A stretch of 64,000 nucleotides of DNA from Hyphomicrobium sp. (GCF_019753045.1 NZ_JAIELN010000010.1:62001-126000); one strand, 5' to 3'. Positions 26,438-35,807 are shown, counted from the first letter of the stretch. Translations and numbers: made by a program. The notes: a model not told the origin generated them from the sequence alone.

Positions 26438-26543
26438 GCGAAAGAACCGCGCGCGGCGGTCCCGCATGTTGACACTGGTGGCTTGTTCAAGCTTCTGTCA
26501 TTAGACAGTTCGATATTTTCCGCAGACGGGACCCCGAAGTCTC

Positions 26544-27323
26544 ATGGTTGAGCTCACGCTTCCAAAAAATTCGAAGATTTCCGAGGGCAAGACCTGGAAT
26601 AAGCCGGATCATGACGGCGACTGGAAGGAGTTCCGCATCTATCGCTGGAACCCGGACGATAGCCGCAATCCGCGGATCGACACGTATCATATCGATCGGA
26701 AGCAGTGCGGGCCGATGGTGCTCGACGCGCTCATCAAGATCAAGAACGAGATTGACCCGACGCTGACCTTCCGCCGCTCCTGCCGCGAAGGTATCTGCGG
26801 CTCGTGCTCCATGAATATCGACGGCACAAATACGCTCGCCTGCCTCAAGGGCATCGACGAGGTCAAGGGCGCCGTGAAGATCTATCCTTTGCCGCATATG
26901 AAGGTGGTGAAGGATCTGATCCCTGATCTGACGAACTTCTACGCGCAGCACGCCTCGATCGAGCCGTGGCTCAAGACGGACAGTCCGACGCCGCCGAAAG
27001 AGTGGCGGCAGTCGCGTGATGATCGCGAGAAGCTCGACGGTCTTTACGAATGCATTCTTTGCGCGTGCTGCTCGGCATCGTGCCCGAGCTATTGGTGGAA
27101 TTCCGACCGGTATCTCGGACCCGCTATTCTGTTGCAGGCTTATCGCTGGGTCATCGACAGCCGCGACGAGGCGACGGGTGAACGGCTCGACAATCTCGAA
27201 GATCCGTTCCGCCTTTACCGCTGCCACACGATCATGAACTGCGCGAAGGCGTGCCCGAAAGGTTTGTCGCCTGCCAAAGCCATTGCTGAACTGAAAAAGC
27301 TGATGGTGGAACGGCGCGTCTAG
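26544..27323 (+). CDS. sdhB: Succinate dehydrogenase iron-sulfur subunit
   Basis: A 259-residue subunit with the three expected clusters. The [2Fe-2S] ligands are in [15 protein letters not shown] and a later Cys (TLAC). The [4Fe-4S] and [3Fe-4S] ligands are in [16 protein letters not shown] and [15 protein letters not shown]. It carries electrons from SdhA to the quinone site formed with SdhCD. It is transcribed in the same direction as sdhCDA but is separated from sdhA by an unknown gene. Confidence 0.96.
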   Translation: MVELTLPKNSKISEGKTWNKPDHDGDWKEFRIYRWNPDDSRNPRIDTYHIDRKQCGPMVLDALIKIKNEIDPTLTFRRSCREGICGSCSMNIDGTNTLACLKGIDEVKGAVKIYPLPHMKVVKDLIPDLTNFYAQHASIEPWLKTDSPTPPKEWRQSRDDREKLDGLYECILCACCSASCPSYWWNSDRYLGPAILLQAYRWVIDSRDEATGERLDNLEDPFRLYRCHTIMNCAKACPKGLSPAKAIAELKKLMVERRV

Positions 27324-27367
27324 AAATTCGCGCCGCTCGATCAGACAGCAAGTCGATAGGAGCAGCC

Positions 27368-27760
27368 GTGTTAGACATTCTTGATCACATCGGTTTCCCG
27401 ATTACCGACTACAAGCGGTCGCTGGATTTCTACACCAAGGCGTTGGCGCCGCTGGGCATCGTTCTCCTCAAGGAAATGAAATTCTCGGAAGAGGATGACG
27501 ACGGCTACGCCGGCTTCGGGCGCGAGCGTCCGCAATTTTGGATCGGTACCGGAACGGCGCTGAAGGGCCGGTTGCACGTCGCTTTTTCCGCGCAAAACCG
27601 GGCGGAAGTGCAAGCCTTCTACGACGCGGCTATTGCCGCCGGCGGCAAGGACAACGGACCGCCAGGGCTTCGGCCGCATTATCATGCCAACTATTACGGC
27701 GGCTTCGTCATCGATCCCGACGGGCACAACATAGAGGCCGTGACGCATCTGCCGGAATGA
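27368..27760 (+). CDS. VOC (glyoxalase-fold) family protein
   Basis: A 130-residue vicinal-oxygen-chelate protein. Two beta-alpha-beta-beta-beta modules are visible, starting DHIGFPITDYKRSLDFYTKAL and GRLHVAFSAQNRAEVQAFYDAAI. Candidate metal ligands are His in LDHIGF, His in LHVAF and Glu in HNIEAVTH. The family includes glyoxalases, dioxygenases and resistance proteins, so the substrate is open. GTG start after AGGAG. It follows sdhB by 44 bp and is convergent with the MBL-fold gene. Confidence 0.85.
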   Translation: MLDILDHIGFPITDYKRSLDFYTKALAPLGIVLLKEMKFSEEDDDGYAGFGRERPQFWIGTGTALKGRLHVAFSAQNRAEVQAFYDAAIAAGGKDNGPPGLRPHYHANYYGGFVIDPDGHNIEAVTHLPE

Positions 27761-27778
27761 TCTATCCGCTCGGTCGCG

Positions 27779-28810
27779 TCAGAGGTTGAGCTGATAGGTG
27801 TGGGCGAGCCAACGGTAGCTGCCCGGCGCGATCGTCTCCACATACCCTATCGACGGGAACGGCATGTGATAGCCGATGACCGGAAGCCGATCCGTTGTGG
27901 CCATATCGAAGATGCGCCGCCGCGTCGCGACACCCTGCTCCTTGTCGGCGTCGAAAACGCAGTGCCATTCGGGATGCGCGAGCGATGCCACCTGATGGTG
28001 GGCGCAGTCGCCCCAGAATAAAATCGATTTGCCGCCGCTCTCGATCATGTAGGCGAGGTGTCCGGGGGTGTGGCCATAGGCTTCGACGGCGCGAATGCCG
28101 GTCACGATGTCGTCGCCGGGTTTTATGAATGTGTACTTGCCGACGATCGGTTTCGTGTTGGCTCGATAGACGCTGGCGAACTTTTCCATGTCGCCCGAGA
28201 ATTTGCCTTCCGGGGCCCAGAATTCGTGCTCGATGCCGCCAATGACATACCGCGCGTTCGGGAAAAGCGGCTCGCCGTTCTCAATGACGCCGCCGATGTG
28301 ATCGGGGTGGCCGTGGCTCAGCAGAACAATGTCGATATCTTCGCGCTTGAATCCGGCCGGTGCGAGTTGGGCTGCAAGCCAGCCACCATTCGGGCGCGGG
28401 ACAAAGCCGTTGGAGCCGTTTCCCGTATCGATCAGGATGATTTCCTTCCCCGTGTTGACGAGCGTCGGAGAAAAGCCGGGCTGATATTTTTGTTCGGGCA
28501 GGAGATTGTCGCGCATCAACTTTCGAACGTCGGCCTCGTTGGCGTTTGCGCCAATGAGCGGGAAGGGTCCGTCGATGAAGGTTTCCGAGTCCGAAATCGT
28601 CGTGATTTCGAAATCGCCGAGTTTGAACCGGTAGAATTTCGGCTGCCAACCGCCGAGCAATGCGGCCGAGGCTTCGGCGCGTGATGCCGTCGACAGGCTA
28701 AGGGCGGGCATCGCGGCGAGACCGAGGCCTGCTGTCAGAAGCTTGCGGCGGTCGAAGTTCAGCGCGGCGGGCTCTTTGCCCGAGATTTCATTTGCGGTTG
28801 TCTTCGACAT
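27779..28810 (-). CDS. Tat-exported MBL-fold metallohydrolase
   Basis: A 343-residue metallo-beta-lactamase-fold protein. The N-terminus has a twin-arginine signal (FDRRKLLTAGLGLAAMPAL), so it is exported folded with its metals. The core zinc motif is LLSHGHPDHIGG; further ligands are probably in GGIEHEFW, YGHTPGHLAYM and LFWGDCAHH. Lactonases, quorum-quenching enzymes and many uncharacterised hydrolases share this layout; substrate unknown. ATG at 28810 is preceded by TAGGA. It is divergent from an AraC-type regulator only 65 bp away, which may control it. Confidence 0.85.
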   Translation of the reverse strand: MSKTTANEISGKEPAALNFDRRKLLTAGLGLAAMPALSLSTASRAEASAALLGGWQPKFYRFKLGDFEITTISDSETFIDGPFPLIGANANEADVRKLMRDNLLPEQKYQPGFSPTLVNTGKEIILIDTGNGSNGFVPRPNGGWLAAQLAPAGFKREDIDIVLLSHGHPDHIGGVIENGEPLFPNARYVIGGIEHEFWAPEGKFSGDMEKFASVYRANTKPIVGKYTFIKPGDDIVTGIRAVEAYGHTPGHLAYMIESGGKSILFWGDCAHHQVASLAHPEWHCVFDADKEQGVATRRRIFDMATTDRLPVIGYHMPFPSIGYVETIAPGSYRWLAHTYQLNL

Positions 28811-28875
28811 TTCGGCGTCCTACGGAGGTGTTAAAGCCAGTCGGGCCAAGCTAGACCGGGAGAGAGGACGAGCGC

Positions 28876-29682
28876 TTGTACGAACCTGCTACGGGCGTGG
28901 ACCAGGGCCTCAAGCCGTTGTGGCATGTCGGGGATGGGCGGATGCTTTTCGCCGGTTGTTTGCGGCGAAATGCATTGCATAGTCACAGCGCTTCAGTGCT
29001 TCTCGCGGGACTCTACGATAACTTTCGGTTGAAGCTCGGCGACGGCGGCTGGTTTTCCTGCCGGGCCGCGATCATCCGCGCCGGAGACGCGTATGAGTTC
29101 GATGCGGGCGGCCATCCGTTGGCTGTTCTTTATGTCGAGCCCACTGAAACCACTGCCGAGGGGCTTGCTGCACTCATCCAGCAAACGCGCGAAGAACATG
29201 GCGCGCTGATCGGACAGCAGTCGGATCTCAGCCTGCTCCGGTTGATCTACGAGGATGCGGGAAGTCCTCGATGGGTGCATGAAGCCGTGGCTGACCTTAT
29301 CGAATTTTCGAAGGGCGGAGCTTGCCGCACAATCGACGTTCGCGTGGCGCGGGCCGTCGAAGCGATGGCGGTGCAGGAGAGCCACAAAAGCGAAATGGAC
29401 GCCGAGGGCACACGTCCGCCCAGCGTCGCCGATGCCGCTCGAAGCTCCGGCCTTTCAATGTCGCGGTTTCAGCATCTCTTCAAACAGGAGACCGGCGTTT
29501 CCTATCGCCGCTACGCCGCTTGGGCGAGGATGCGGGCCGCCGTTTCGGAAGTCGTCGCAGGCAGCAACTTCACGACCGCCGCACATGCAGCAGGTTTTTA
29601 CGATCAGCCGCACTTTGCGCACGAATTTCGCCGGATATTCGGTGCGCCCGCATCGCGCAGCCTCGCGAATGTCAGGTCGTGA
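28876..29682 (+). CDS. AraC-family transcriptional regulator
   Basis: A 268-residue regulator. The C-terminal DNA-binding domain has two helix-turn-helix units: VADAARSSGLSMSRFQHLFKQ and FTTAAHAAGFYDQPHFAHEFRR (the GFxxxxHFxxxF signature), followed by FGAPASR. The N-terminal 150 residues (AALHSHSASVLLAGLYDNFRLKL and later) look like a cupin-type sensing domain. The start is TTG at 28876 behind GAGAGGA. It is divergent from the MBL-fold hydrolase, the obvious candidate target. The effector is unknown. Confidence 0.85.
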   Translation: MYEPATGVDQGLKPLWHVGDGRMLFAGCLRRNALHSHSASVLLAGLYDNFRLKLGDGGWFSCRAAIIRAGDAYEFDAGGHPLAVLYVEPTETTAEGLAALIQQTREEHGALIGQQSDLSLLRLIYEDAGSPRWVHEAVADLIEFSKGGACRTIDVRVARAVEAMAVQESHKSEMDAEGTRPPSVADAARSSGLSMSRFQHLFKQETGVSYRRYAAWARMRAAVSEVVAGSNFTTAAHAAGFYDQPHFAHEFRRIFGAPASRSLANVRS

Positions 29683-29766
29683 GCGTTGCCGCGCTTCCCG
29701 CTTCGCGCTTCCATCTGGCGCGCGAGCGTGCGATAGCGGCTTAGACGCAGCTTGTACTGTCCGCTG

Positions 29767-30978
29767 ATGAGCCATCCGCTTTCCTCTCTCACATCCGGCG
29801 CGATTTCGTCGCCCTTCACGCAGCTTCGGAAGCTTCTGGCCGGAATTCCGTCCGGCCATGCGAAGCCCATCGAGCTGACGATCGGCGAACCGCGCGAGGC
29901 GATGCCGGATTTCATCGCCGCGAAGCTCGACGAGGCGACGGCGCTTTACGGGAAATATCCGCCGATCCGCGGCGCCGCGGATGCACGGCTCGCGATTTCC
30001 GAGTGGCTTCAGAAGCGCTACGCATTGCCATCGTCGGTCGATCCTGAGCGGGAAGTGCTGATGCTCAGCGGCTCGCGGGAAGGGCTGTTCTTCGCGTGTC
30101 TTCCGGCCGTCGGGCGCAAGGAGATCAAGGGATGTCCCGCGATCCTGATGTGCAATCCCTATTATTCGGCCTACGTCGCGGGCGCTTTGGCGGTCGGCGC
30201 GGAGCCCGTGTATCTCAACGCGACGAAGGCGACGGGCTTCCTTCCGGATCTCGATGAGATTGCGCGCGACAAGAGCCTGCTCGCCCGAACGGCAGCGCTT
30301 TTCATCAACTCGCCTGCCAATCCGCAGGGCGCGGTTGCAGATCGCAGCTACATCCTGAAGGCGCTCGAACTCGCACGCGCGCACGACTTCATGCTGTTTC
30401 TCGATGAATGCTATTCGGAGATCTATACTGAGGCCCCGCCGACGGGCGGTCTCGAAGTCGCGATCCAGACGCCTGAGCGCTTTCGCAATCTCGTGGTTTT
30501 CAATTCGCTGTCCAAGCGTTCGAACCTGCCGGGGCTTCGATCCGGCTTTTGTGCTGGAGATGAGACTTTCCTCGAGGCCTACGGCGAGGTTCGGAATATG
30601 TGCGCTCCGACCGTGCCGCTGCCGGTACAACATGCCTCCGCCGCCATTTGGCGCGACGAGGCTCATGTTGAGGCCTCTCGAGCGGCTTACAGAGACAAAT
30701 TTCTTATTGCAGACAACGTGTTAGGTGACCGTTACGGCTATAGGCGCCCCGCGGGCGGCTTCTGTCTCTGGCTTGATTTGAGCCAATTCGGTGGCGGCGC
30801 TCAGGCGGCGGTAACCTTATGGCAACGTGCAGGCGTCAAGGTTATTCCCGGCAGCTTTCTGGCTCAGACGGGAAGGGACGGCACCAACCCCGGCGCGGAC
30901 TATGTTCGCGTCGCCATGGTCCAAGACTCCACGACGATCCGGGAAGCGCTCGAACGCACGATTTCCGTGCTGCGTTAA
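29767..30978 (+). CDS. PLP aminotransferase, probable succinyldiaminopimelate transaminase (DapC-like)
   Basis: A 403-residue class I/II aminotransferase. PLP-site residues are seen in INSPANPQGAV (Asn), LDECYSEIY (Asp/Tyr) and NSLSKRSNLPGLRSGF (Schiff-base Lys); an Arg near the end (YVRVAM) binds the substrate carboxylate. The N-terminus FTQLRKLLAGIPSGHAKPIELTIGEP resembles DapC of alphaproteobacteria, which makes N-succinyl-diaminopimelate for lysine and peptidoglycan. dapB, dapF and asd occur elsewhere in the window. ATG 29767 chosen; a TTG at 29752 is also in frame. ftsK follows after 17 bp. Confidence 0.82.
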   Translation: MSHPLSSLTSGAISSPFTQLRKLLAGIPSGHAKPIELTIGEPREAMPDFIAAKLDEATALYGKYPPIRGAADARLAISEWLQKRYALPSSVDPEREVLMLSGSREGLFFACLPAVGRKEIKGCPAILMCNPYYSAYVAGALAVGAEPVYLNATKATGFLPDLDEIARDKSLLARTAALFINSPANPQGAVADRSYILKALELARAHDFMLFLDECYSEIYTEAPPTGGLEVAIQTPERFRNLVVFNSLSKRSNLPGLRSGFCAGDETFLEAYGEVRNMCAPTVPLPVQHASAAIWRDEAHVEASRAAYRDKFLIADNVLGDRYGYRRPAGGFCLWLDLSQFGGGAQAAVTLWQRAGVKVIPGSFLAQTGRDGTNPGADYVRVAMVQDSTTIREALERTISVLR

Positions 30979-30995
30979 AGAGTACGTTCGCCGTC

Positions 30996-33740
30996 ATGTC
31001 GCTTGATACGCGTGGATTGGATCCTCAGCGTCTGCTTCCGCAGTCTCTGGAGGACCGGCTGTTAGGCTGGATAGGCCGCTTTGGCGGGGCAATTTTGCTC
31101 GGCTCGACGGCGCTCATCTGGGTCAGTCTTGTGTCGTGGTCCGTGCTCGATCCGAGCCTGACCCACACGACGACCGTTGCCGCTCGCAACTTCGCGGGGC
31201 CGGTCGGCGCAATCATCTCTGATCTTCTCTTCCAGATGTTGGGTTTCGGAGCGGTCATCGCGCTCGTTGCTCCCGTCGTTTGGGGAATTGAGATGCTCCG
31301 ATCCGAGCGCGTCGATCAAGGCCGCGTGAAGCTCGGCTTTTATCCGCTTTCGATTTTGGCGCTTGCAGGGGCGATCTCTGCTCTGCCGATGATGAGCGGG
31401 TGGCCGCTCCGTCATGGCTACGGCGGGCTTCTGGGCGACGGCGTCTATCATTTGGCACTCAAAATCTTTTCGATGCTGAACGAGGAGCGGGCTCCGCTCG
31501 CGGCAGGCTGCGTGCTCATGGCCGCGGCGATCCAGACATCCGGCAAAGCGATCGGGTTCGAGCCCGAGGTTGTCTTCAAGTCGTTGCTGCGCTCTTTGAG
31601 TTCCGGTCTCCGTTACGCGACAAGTAAGCGGCGCTGGGAAGAGGCGGCGGCGATCGCTCCGACTGTCATGGCCGGTGCTGCCCGCGTTCGAAAGGGCTGG
31701 TTCGGGCGATCCTCGGAGCCCGCGGGACCGGCTGACACCTATTCTTCGCTCGATGCGTATGCCGATGCGCCGACGCGGACGCTCGATCTCAATCCGGAAC
31801 GCACGGCGGGTCCGCGGCGGGATACCGATGCCGACGCCCATTCCGATGTGTCGCTCAACGTTTCACCTCGCGACGAGATGCATGGTGCCGGGCAAGACTT
31901 TGACCGGGCTGGCATCAATTCGGGAGCCAGTGAGGCGGACGTTCCGCGCGATCATTCCACGGACGACATCCTCAACCGCGAGTTCGATTTCGACGACAGC
32001 ATCGACAATTCCAGCCGCGAGATCGCAGCGCGCTTTGCGCCCGCTTCCGCAGGCCGGGATTACGACAGGTCTCCGGATCGGTCGTCCGACCGGGCGCCTC
32101 CGGTCATGCCGCCGCCTATTCCGGCAGCGACGGCGGCGCCTCAGCCGCAAAAGCCCACGCCCCCGGTGAAGCCAGCTGCAACCCAGAGCAATGGGCTTCT
32201 TGCGGGTATGGCGCGGGCACGCGTGCAACCTCAATGGAAACGTCCGTCTCTTAATATGCTGAAGCGGCCCGGCGCTCAGAAGCCGCGTCCGGAGCTGTCG
32301 CAGACCGTCATGCGCGGAAACGCGCGTCTGCTCGAAGACGTGCTCGCGGATTTCGGCATCAAAGGCGAAATCAAGGATATCCGTCCCGGTCCGGTCGTGA
32401 CGCTTTACGAGCTCGAGCCGTCGCGCGGTACGAAGTCATCGCGCGTCATCGGTCTTGCGGAAGATATCGCGCGCTCGATGAGTGTCGCGAGCGTTCGCGC
32501 CGCCGTCGTGCCCGGCCGCAATGCCATTGGTCTCGAATTGCCGAACACGCGCCGCGAAACCGTGCTTTTGCGCGAGATTCTCGAAGCCGACGCGTTCAAG
32601 GCGGAAAGCGCGGGCTTGCCGCTCGGGCTCGGTAAATCGATCAGCGGGGATCCGGTCGTCGCCGACCTCGCGCGCATGCCCCACCTGTTGGTCGCGGGCA
32701 CGACGGGGTCCGGCAAGTCGGTCGGCATCAATTCGATGGTACTATCGCTTCTCTATCGTCATTCGCCCGACGATTGCCGCATGCTGATGATCGATCCGAA
32801 GATGCTCGAGCTTTCGGTTTACAACGGCATTCCGCACCTTTTGACGCCGGTCATCACCGATCCGCACAAGGCCGTCGCCGCGCTCAATTGGGCGGTGCGC
32901 GAAATGGAAGAGCGCTACAAGCGCATGGCCGGGCTTTCGGTCCGCAATATCGATGTCTTCAACAATCGCGTGCGCAACGCGAAGAAGCGCGGCGAGATGC
33001 TGTCGCGCACGGTTCAAACGGGATTCGACAAGTCAGGCCAGGCGCGGTTCGAGACGCAGAAAATGGATCTCGAGCCGCTGCCGCGCATCGTCATCATCGT
33101 CGATGAGTTCGCGGACCTGATGATCGTTGCGGGTCGCGAAGTCGAAGCCTCGGTGCAACGTCTTGCACAGATGGCACGCGCCGCCGGCATCCATCTCATC
33201 ATGGCAACGCAGCGGCCCTCGGTCGACATCATCACGGGCACGATCAAAGCGAACTTCCCGACGCGCATTTCGTTCAAGGTCACTTCGAAGATCGACAGCC
33301 GCACCATTCTCAACGAGCAGGGCGCAGAGCAGCTGCTCGGCCAGGGCGACATGCTCTACTCGACCGGGGCAGGGCAGCTCGTGCGCGTGCACGGCGCATT
33401 CGTCACCGACGAAGAAGTCGTGGCGTTTGCGGAAGCGCTGAGACAAGAGGGATCACCGAAATACGTCGAGGGCATCACGGATGCGCCGCCGCCGTCGGAC
33501 GTTGCGGGCGGGGTTCGGGAAGCGAGTGACGACGACCTCTACGATCGCGCCGTCGCCATCGTGCTTCGGGACGGCAAGGCGTCGACGAGCTATGTGCAAC
33601 GCCGGCTTTCGATCGGTTACAACCGGGCGGCGGATTTGATCGAGCGCATGGAACGCGAAGGGCTTATTTCTGCGGCGAATTCCGTAGGGAAGCGCGAAAT
33701 TCTCGTTCCGCGCGGCGGCGGTACCGACGCTGCGGCGTGA
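30996..33740 (+). CDS. ftsK: DNA translocase FtsK
   Basis: A 914-residue translocase. The N-terminal part has four or five membrane helices (residues about 25-200). A long low-complexity Pro/Asp/Ala linker follows (about 230-430, for example PVMPPPIPAATAAPQPQKPTPP). The RecA-like motor has Walker A VAGTTGSGKSVGIN and Walker B IVIIVDEFADLMIV, with MATQRPSVDIITG. The winged-helix gamma domain at the end (YDRAVAIVLRDGKASTSYVQRRLSIGYNRA) reads KOPS sites. It anchors at the division septum and pumps chromosome termini apart. The ATG at 30996 is used; the frame stays open upstream inside the aminotransferase gene. Confidence 0.95.
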   Translation: MSLDTRGLDPQRLLPQSLEDRLLGWIGRFGGAILLGSTALIWVSLVSWSVLDPSLTHTTTVAARNFAGPVGAIISDLLFQMLGFGAVIALVAPVVWGIEMLRSERVDQGRVKLGFYPLSILALAGAISALPMMSGWPLRHGYGGLLGDGVYHLALKIFSMLNEERAPLAAGCVLMAAAIQTSGKAIGFEPEVVFKSLLRSLSSGLRYATSKRRWEEAAAIAPTVMAGAARVRKGWFGRSSEPAGPADTYSSLDAYADAPTRTLDLNPERTAGPRRDTDADAHSDVSLNVSPRDEMHGAGQDFDRAGINSGASEADVPRDHSTDDILNREFDFDDSIDNSSREIAARFAPASAGRDYDRSPDRSSDRAPPVMPPPIPAATAAPQPQKPTPPVKPAATQSNGLLAGMARARVQPQWKRPSLNMLKRPGAQKPRPELSQTVMRGNARLLEDVLADFGIKGEIKDIRPGPVVTLYELEPSRGTKSSRVIGLAEDIARSMSVASVRAAVVPGRNAIGLELPNTRRETVLLREILEADAFKAESAGLPLGLGKSISGDPVVADLARMPHLLVAGTTGSGKSVGINSMVLSLLYRHSPDDCRMLMIDPKMLELSVYNGIPHLLTPVITDPHKAVAALNWAVREMEERYKRMAGLSVRNIDVFNNRVRNAKKRGEMLSRTVQTGFDKSGQARFETQKMDLEPLPRIVIIVDEFADLMIVAGREVEASVQRLAQMARAAGIHLIMATQRPSVDIITGTIKANFPTRISFKVTSKIDSRTILNEQGAEQLLGQGDMLYSTGAGQLVRVHGAFVTDEEVVAFAEALRQEGSPKYVEGITDAPPPSDVAGGVREASDDDLYDRAVAIVLRDGKASTSYVQRRLSIGYNRAADLIERMEREGLISAANSVGKREILVPRGGGTDAAA

Positions 33741-33933
33741 CATCGACAACACGCGGCGCCGCAACTGAGGATAATCGCCGCGTCAATCCTCTCGCGGCTT
33801 GCCTGTGACACGTCATTCGCCGTAGGCAACGAATGCATTAGCGTTTCCGCCTAGTTCTGGACGCAATCTTTGCCGAAACCGTAATCTGCGTACAGAGCCC
33901 CGCTATGGGGCTTCGGGGCTTTGGGGGGCCACG

Positions 33934-34707
33934 ATGGGACGATTCATGAGCGAAATTCTGCGCGTAGGCGCCTTGTCGGTGGGCTTTGCCCTCGCCTCGA
34001 TCGGAGCAGCCACGGCGCAGGATCCGGACGGACCGACGAATACGATCGTCAATCCGCCGGCCAACGCAACCAAGCCCGCGGATCCGGCCACGACGGCCGT
34101 CAAGGGTTGGACGGGAGCGGTTTCGCCGGCGAATAGCCCCGACGGCATCACGCTCGATGCGAATCAGACGAAGCTCGTCGAGCAGGTCAGCGGATATTTC
34201 CAGTCGATCCAGAGTTTGAAGGGCCAGTTCGTTCAGACGGACGCCGAGAACAAGCGGATGAAGGGGAAGTTCTTCGTCAAGCGACCGGGGCGCTTCCGTT
34301 TCGATTACGCTCTTCCGTCGAAACAAGTCATCGTTTCGGACGGCGAGAACCTTGCCATTCAAGATCTCGATTTGAACAACGAAGATCGGGTGTCTCTCGA
34401 TCAAACGCCTTTCCGGTTGTTGCTGCGTAAAGACGTCGATCTCATTCGCGATGCGCGCATCATCGAAGTGCAGCAGGCCGACGACCTCATTGTCCTCTCG
34501 CTTGAGGACAAAGACCCCAATTCTCCGGGCAAGATAAAACTGTTTCTCGCGACCAAGCCGGCGTTGGAATTGAAGGAATGGGTGACAACCGATCCGCAAG
34601 GCCAAGCCACCCGAATCGAGTTATCGCAGCTGGTCAAAAGCGATGAACTCGATGGGAATTTATTTAAAATTCAACCGCTTGGGCCCAAAAAGTCGACCCC
34701 TTTCTGA
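33934..34707 (+). CDS. lolA: Outer-membrane lipoprotein carrier protein LolA-like
   Basis: A 257-residue periplasmic protein with a signal peptide (ILRVGALSVGFALASIGAATAQ). A Pro/Thr-rich linker follows to about residue 70, then the LolA fold: VSGYFQSIQSLKGQFVQTD, KGKFFVKRPGRFRFDYALPSKQVIVSDG, and a C-terminal KSDELDGNLFKIQP. LolA ferries lipoproteins from the LolCDE release complex to the outer membrane. The ftsK-lolA order is common in the order. ATG 33934 follows a GGGGGG stretch; the in-frame ATG at 33946 is possible. A candidate small RNA lies downstream. Confidence 0.87.
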   Translation: MGRFMSEILRVGALSVGFALASIGAATAQDPDGPTNTIVNPPANATKPADPATTAVKGWTGAVSPANSPDGITLDANQTKLVEQVSGYFQSIQSLKGQFVQTDAENKRMKGKFFVKRPGRFRFDYALPSKQVIVSDGENLAIQDLDLNNEDRVSLDQTPFRLLLRKDVDLIRDARIIEVQQADDLIVLSLEDKDPNSPGKIKLFLATKPALELKEWVTTDPQGQATRIELSQLVKSDELDGNLFKIQPLGPKKSTPF

Positions 34708-34869
34708 GTTTTCCGAGGCAAATCAGGTTGTTGCGCTTTTGACGCGACGCAATACCCAACCTGTGGATAAACTCAACTTCGTGATCACATTTTCGTGATG
34801 TGCCCGCGCAGGCACTATTGAATTCTTTCTGCTTGCGCTTAAGTCCAGTCATGCAGGTGGCGTCACCCT

Positions 34870-34993
34870 GTATTCGGTAGTGCCCCCCGTCTAGCCGAAG
34901 ACGCTGCCTCTGGTACCGGCTTCCCTCCCGGTGCCGAGCGCGACAAGCGCATAGCGCCCAGTTCCTCCCCCCGGGACTGGGCGCACTCTTTTT
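34870..34993 (+). ncRNA. Candidate small RNA with three C-rich hairpin loops and terminator
   Basis: Downstream of lolA, three consecutive hairpins can be drawn. The first pairs TTCGG/CCGAA plus TAG/CTA (34873-34899) around TGCCCCCCGT. The second is a perfect 8-bp stem GGTACCGG / CCGGTGCC (34912-34935) with loop CTTCCCTC. The third is a 12-bp stem (34954-34965 with 34973-34984, one G-U pair) with loop TCCCCCC, followed by ACTCTTTTT, a good Rho-independent terminator. A small GCGC/GCGC stem lies between the second and third. C-rich loops resembling an anti-ribosome-binding site are typical of alphaproteobacterial trans-acting sRNAs. The 5' end and promoter are not determined, and it could instead be the 3' end of the lolA mRNA. 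Confidence 0.6.
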
Positions 34994-35085
34994 CAGCCCC
35001 CAGTTTCCGGCCCTTTTTCTTGCCAAGATTTGGACAAGATCGTCCGCGCTCAAACGCTGCGATTAGCGTGAGGTGCTGTCAGGCG

Positions 35086-35610
35086 TCAGCCTGGGTGCGC
35101 TTCGACGGGGAGATTAGGACGAACCTGAGGTAGCTGTGGGGCGATTGTTGCACGCTCCATGATCGTATCAACAGCTTTCATGTCATTCGCCAATAGCTTC
35201 AGTCGCGTGGTGATGCACGAGGAGAAATGCCGCGCGAGCTCGGTGTCCTCCTCCATCAGTTCGTGCATTTTCTGCCGCGTGAGGCGCAATGCTTTCACTT
35301 GGCCCTGCGCGATTACCGTCGTCGTGTGCACGAGTTCGATGAACATCGCCAGTTCCGCGATCATCACGCCTTCGGGGAGCGTTTCGCCGCGCGAGTTTTG
35401 CGGAACGTCGCGATGATCGTTGATGCGCACGCTGGTGCCCGAGACGATGACGATTGCCGCGTCGCTCGGTTCATCCTCGGTGATGATGGCATCGCCAGGC
35501 CGATAGATGATGCGTTCCGCGCGCCGAACGATCTCGGTCAATTGCAACGGCGTTAGACCTTGGAAGAGCGGTAACGCCAAAAGCGGTTTGACGAGGGCGT
35601 CGATAGCCAT
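35086..35610 (-). CDS. Stand-alone cyclic-nucleotide-binding (CAP_ED) domain protein
   Basis: A 174-residue protein with a single cNMP-binding beta-barrel: LFQGLTPLQLTEIVRRAERIIYRPGDAIITEDE at the start, then IVIVSGTSVRIND and a PEGVMIAELAMFIELVHTTTVIAQGQVKALRLT stretch equivalent to the phosphate-binding cassette of CAP. The following helix (DTELARHFSSCITTRLKLLANDM) matches the CAP dimerisation helix. No helix-turn-helix follows; the last 20 residues are Pro-rich. It is therefore not a Crp/Fnr transcription factor of normal length. Whether it binds a nucleotide is unknown. Start ATG 35610; the frame is open to 35751. Confidence 0.75.
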   Translation of the reverse strand: MAIDALVKPLLALPLFQGLTPLQLTEIVRRAERIIYRPGDAIITEDEPSDAAIVIVSGTSVRINDHRDVPQNSRGETLPEGVMIAELAMFIELVHTTTVIAQGQVKALRLTRQKMHELMEEDTELARHFSSCITTRLKLLANDMKAVDTIMERATIAPQLPQVRPNLPVEAHPG

Positions 35611-35807
35611 CGTTCTTGAACTCCATGCCGACAGGACAGATTGAACGCGCCAGCGACGTGGCTTGGCCGCATGCGAGGGAAATTTAAAACACGACTCGTC
35701 GGTCCCTGAAACAATCGCCGGTCGAAACGGCGAAGGGGCCTGTGGATGCATCCGATTAGCAACGGATACGCGGTCGATGTGCTTCCCGAAAGGCTAATGC
35801 AACTCGC

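Noticed and set aside
34762-34770. Exact DnaA box (TGTGGATAA) after lolA
   Set aside because: A single 9-mer is expected by chance about once in a window of this size. No second box, AT-rich unwinding region or origin-associated genes are nearby, so it is not called an origin.
34848-34993. 6S RNA as identity of the candidate small RNA
   Set aside because: The 5' and 3' ends do not form a closing stem around a central bubble; the C-rich loops and terminator fit a trans-acting sRNA better.
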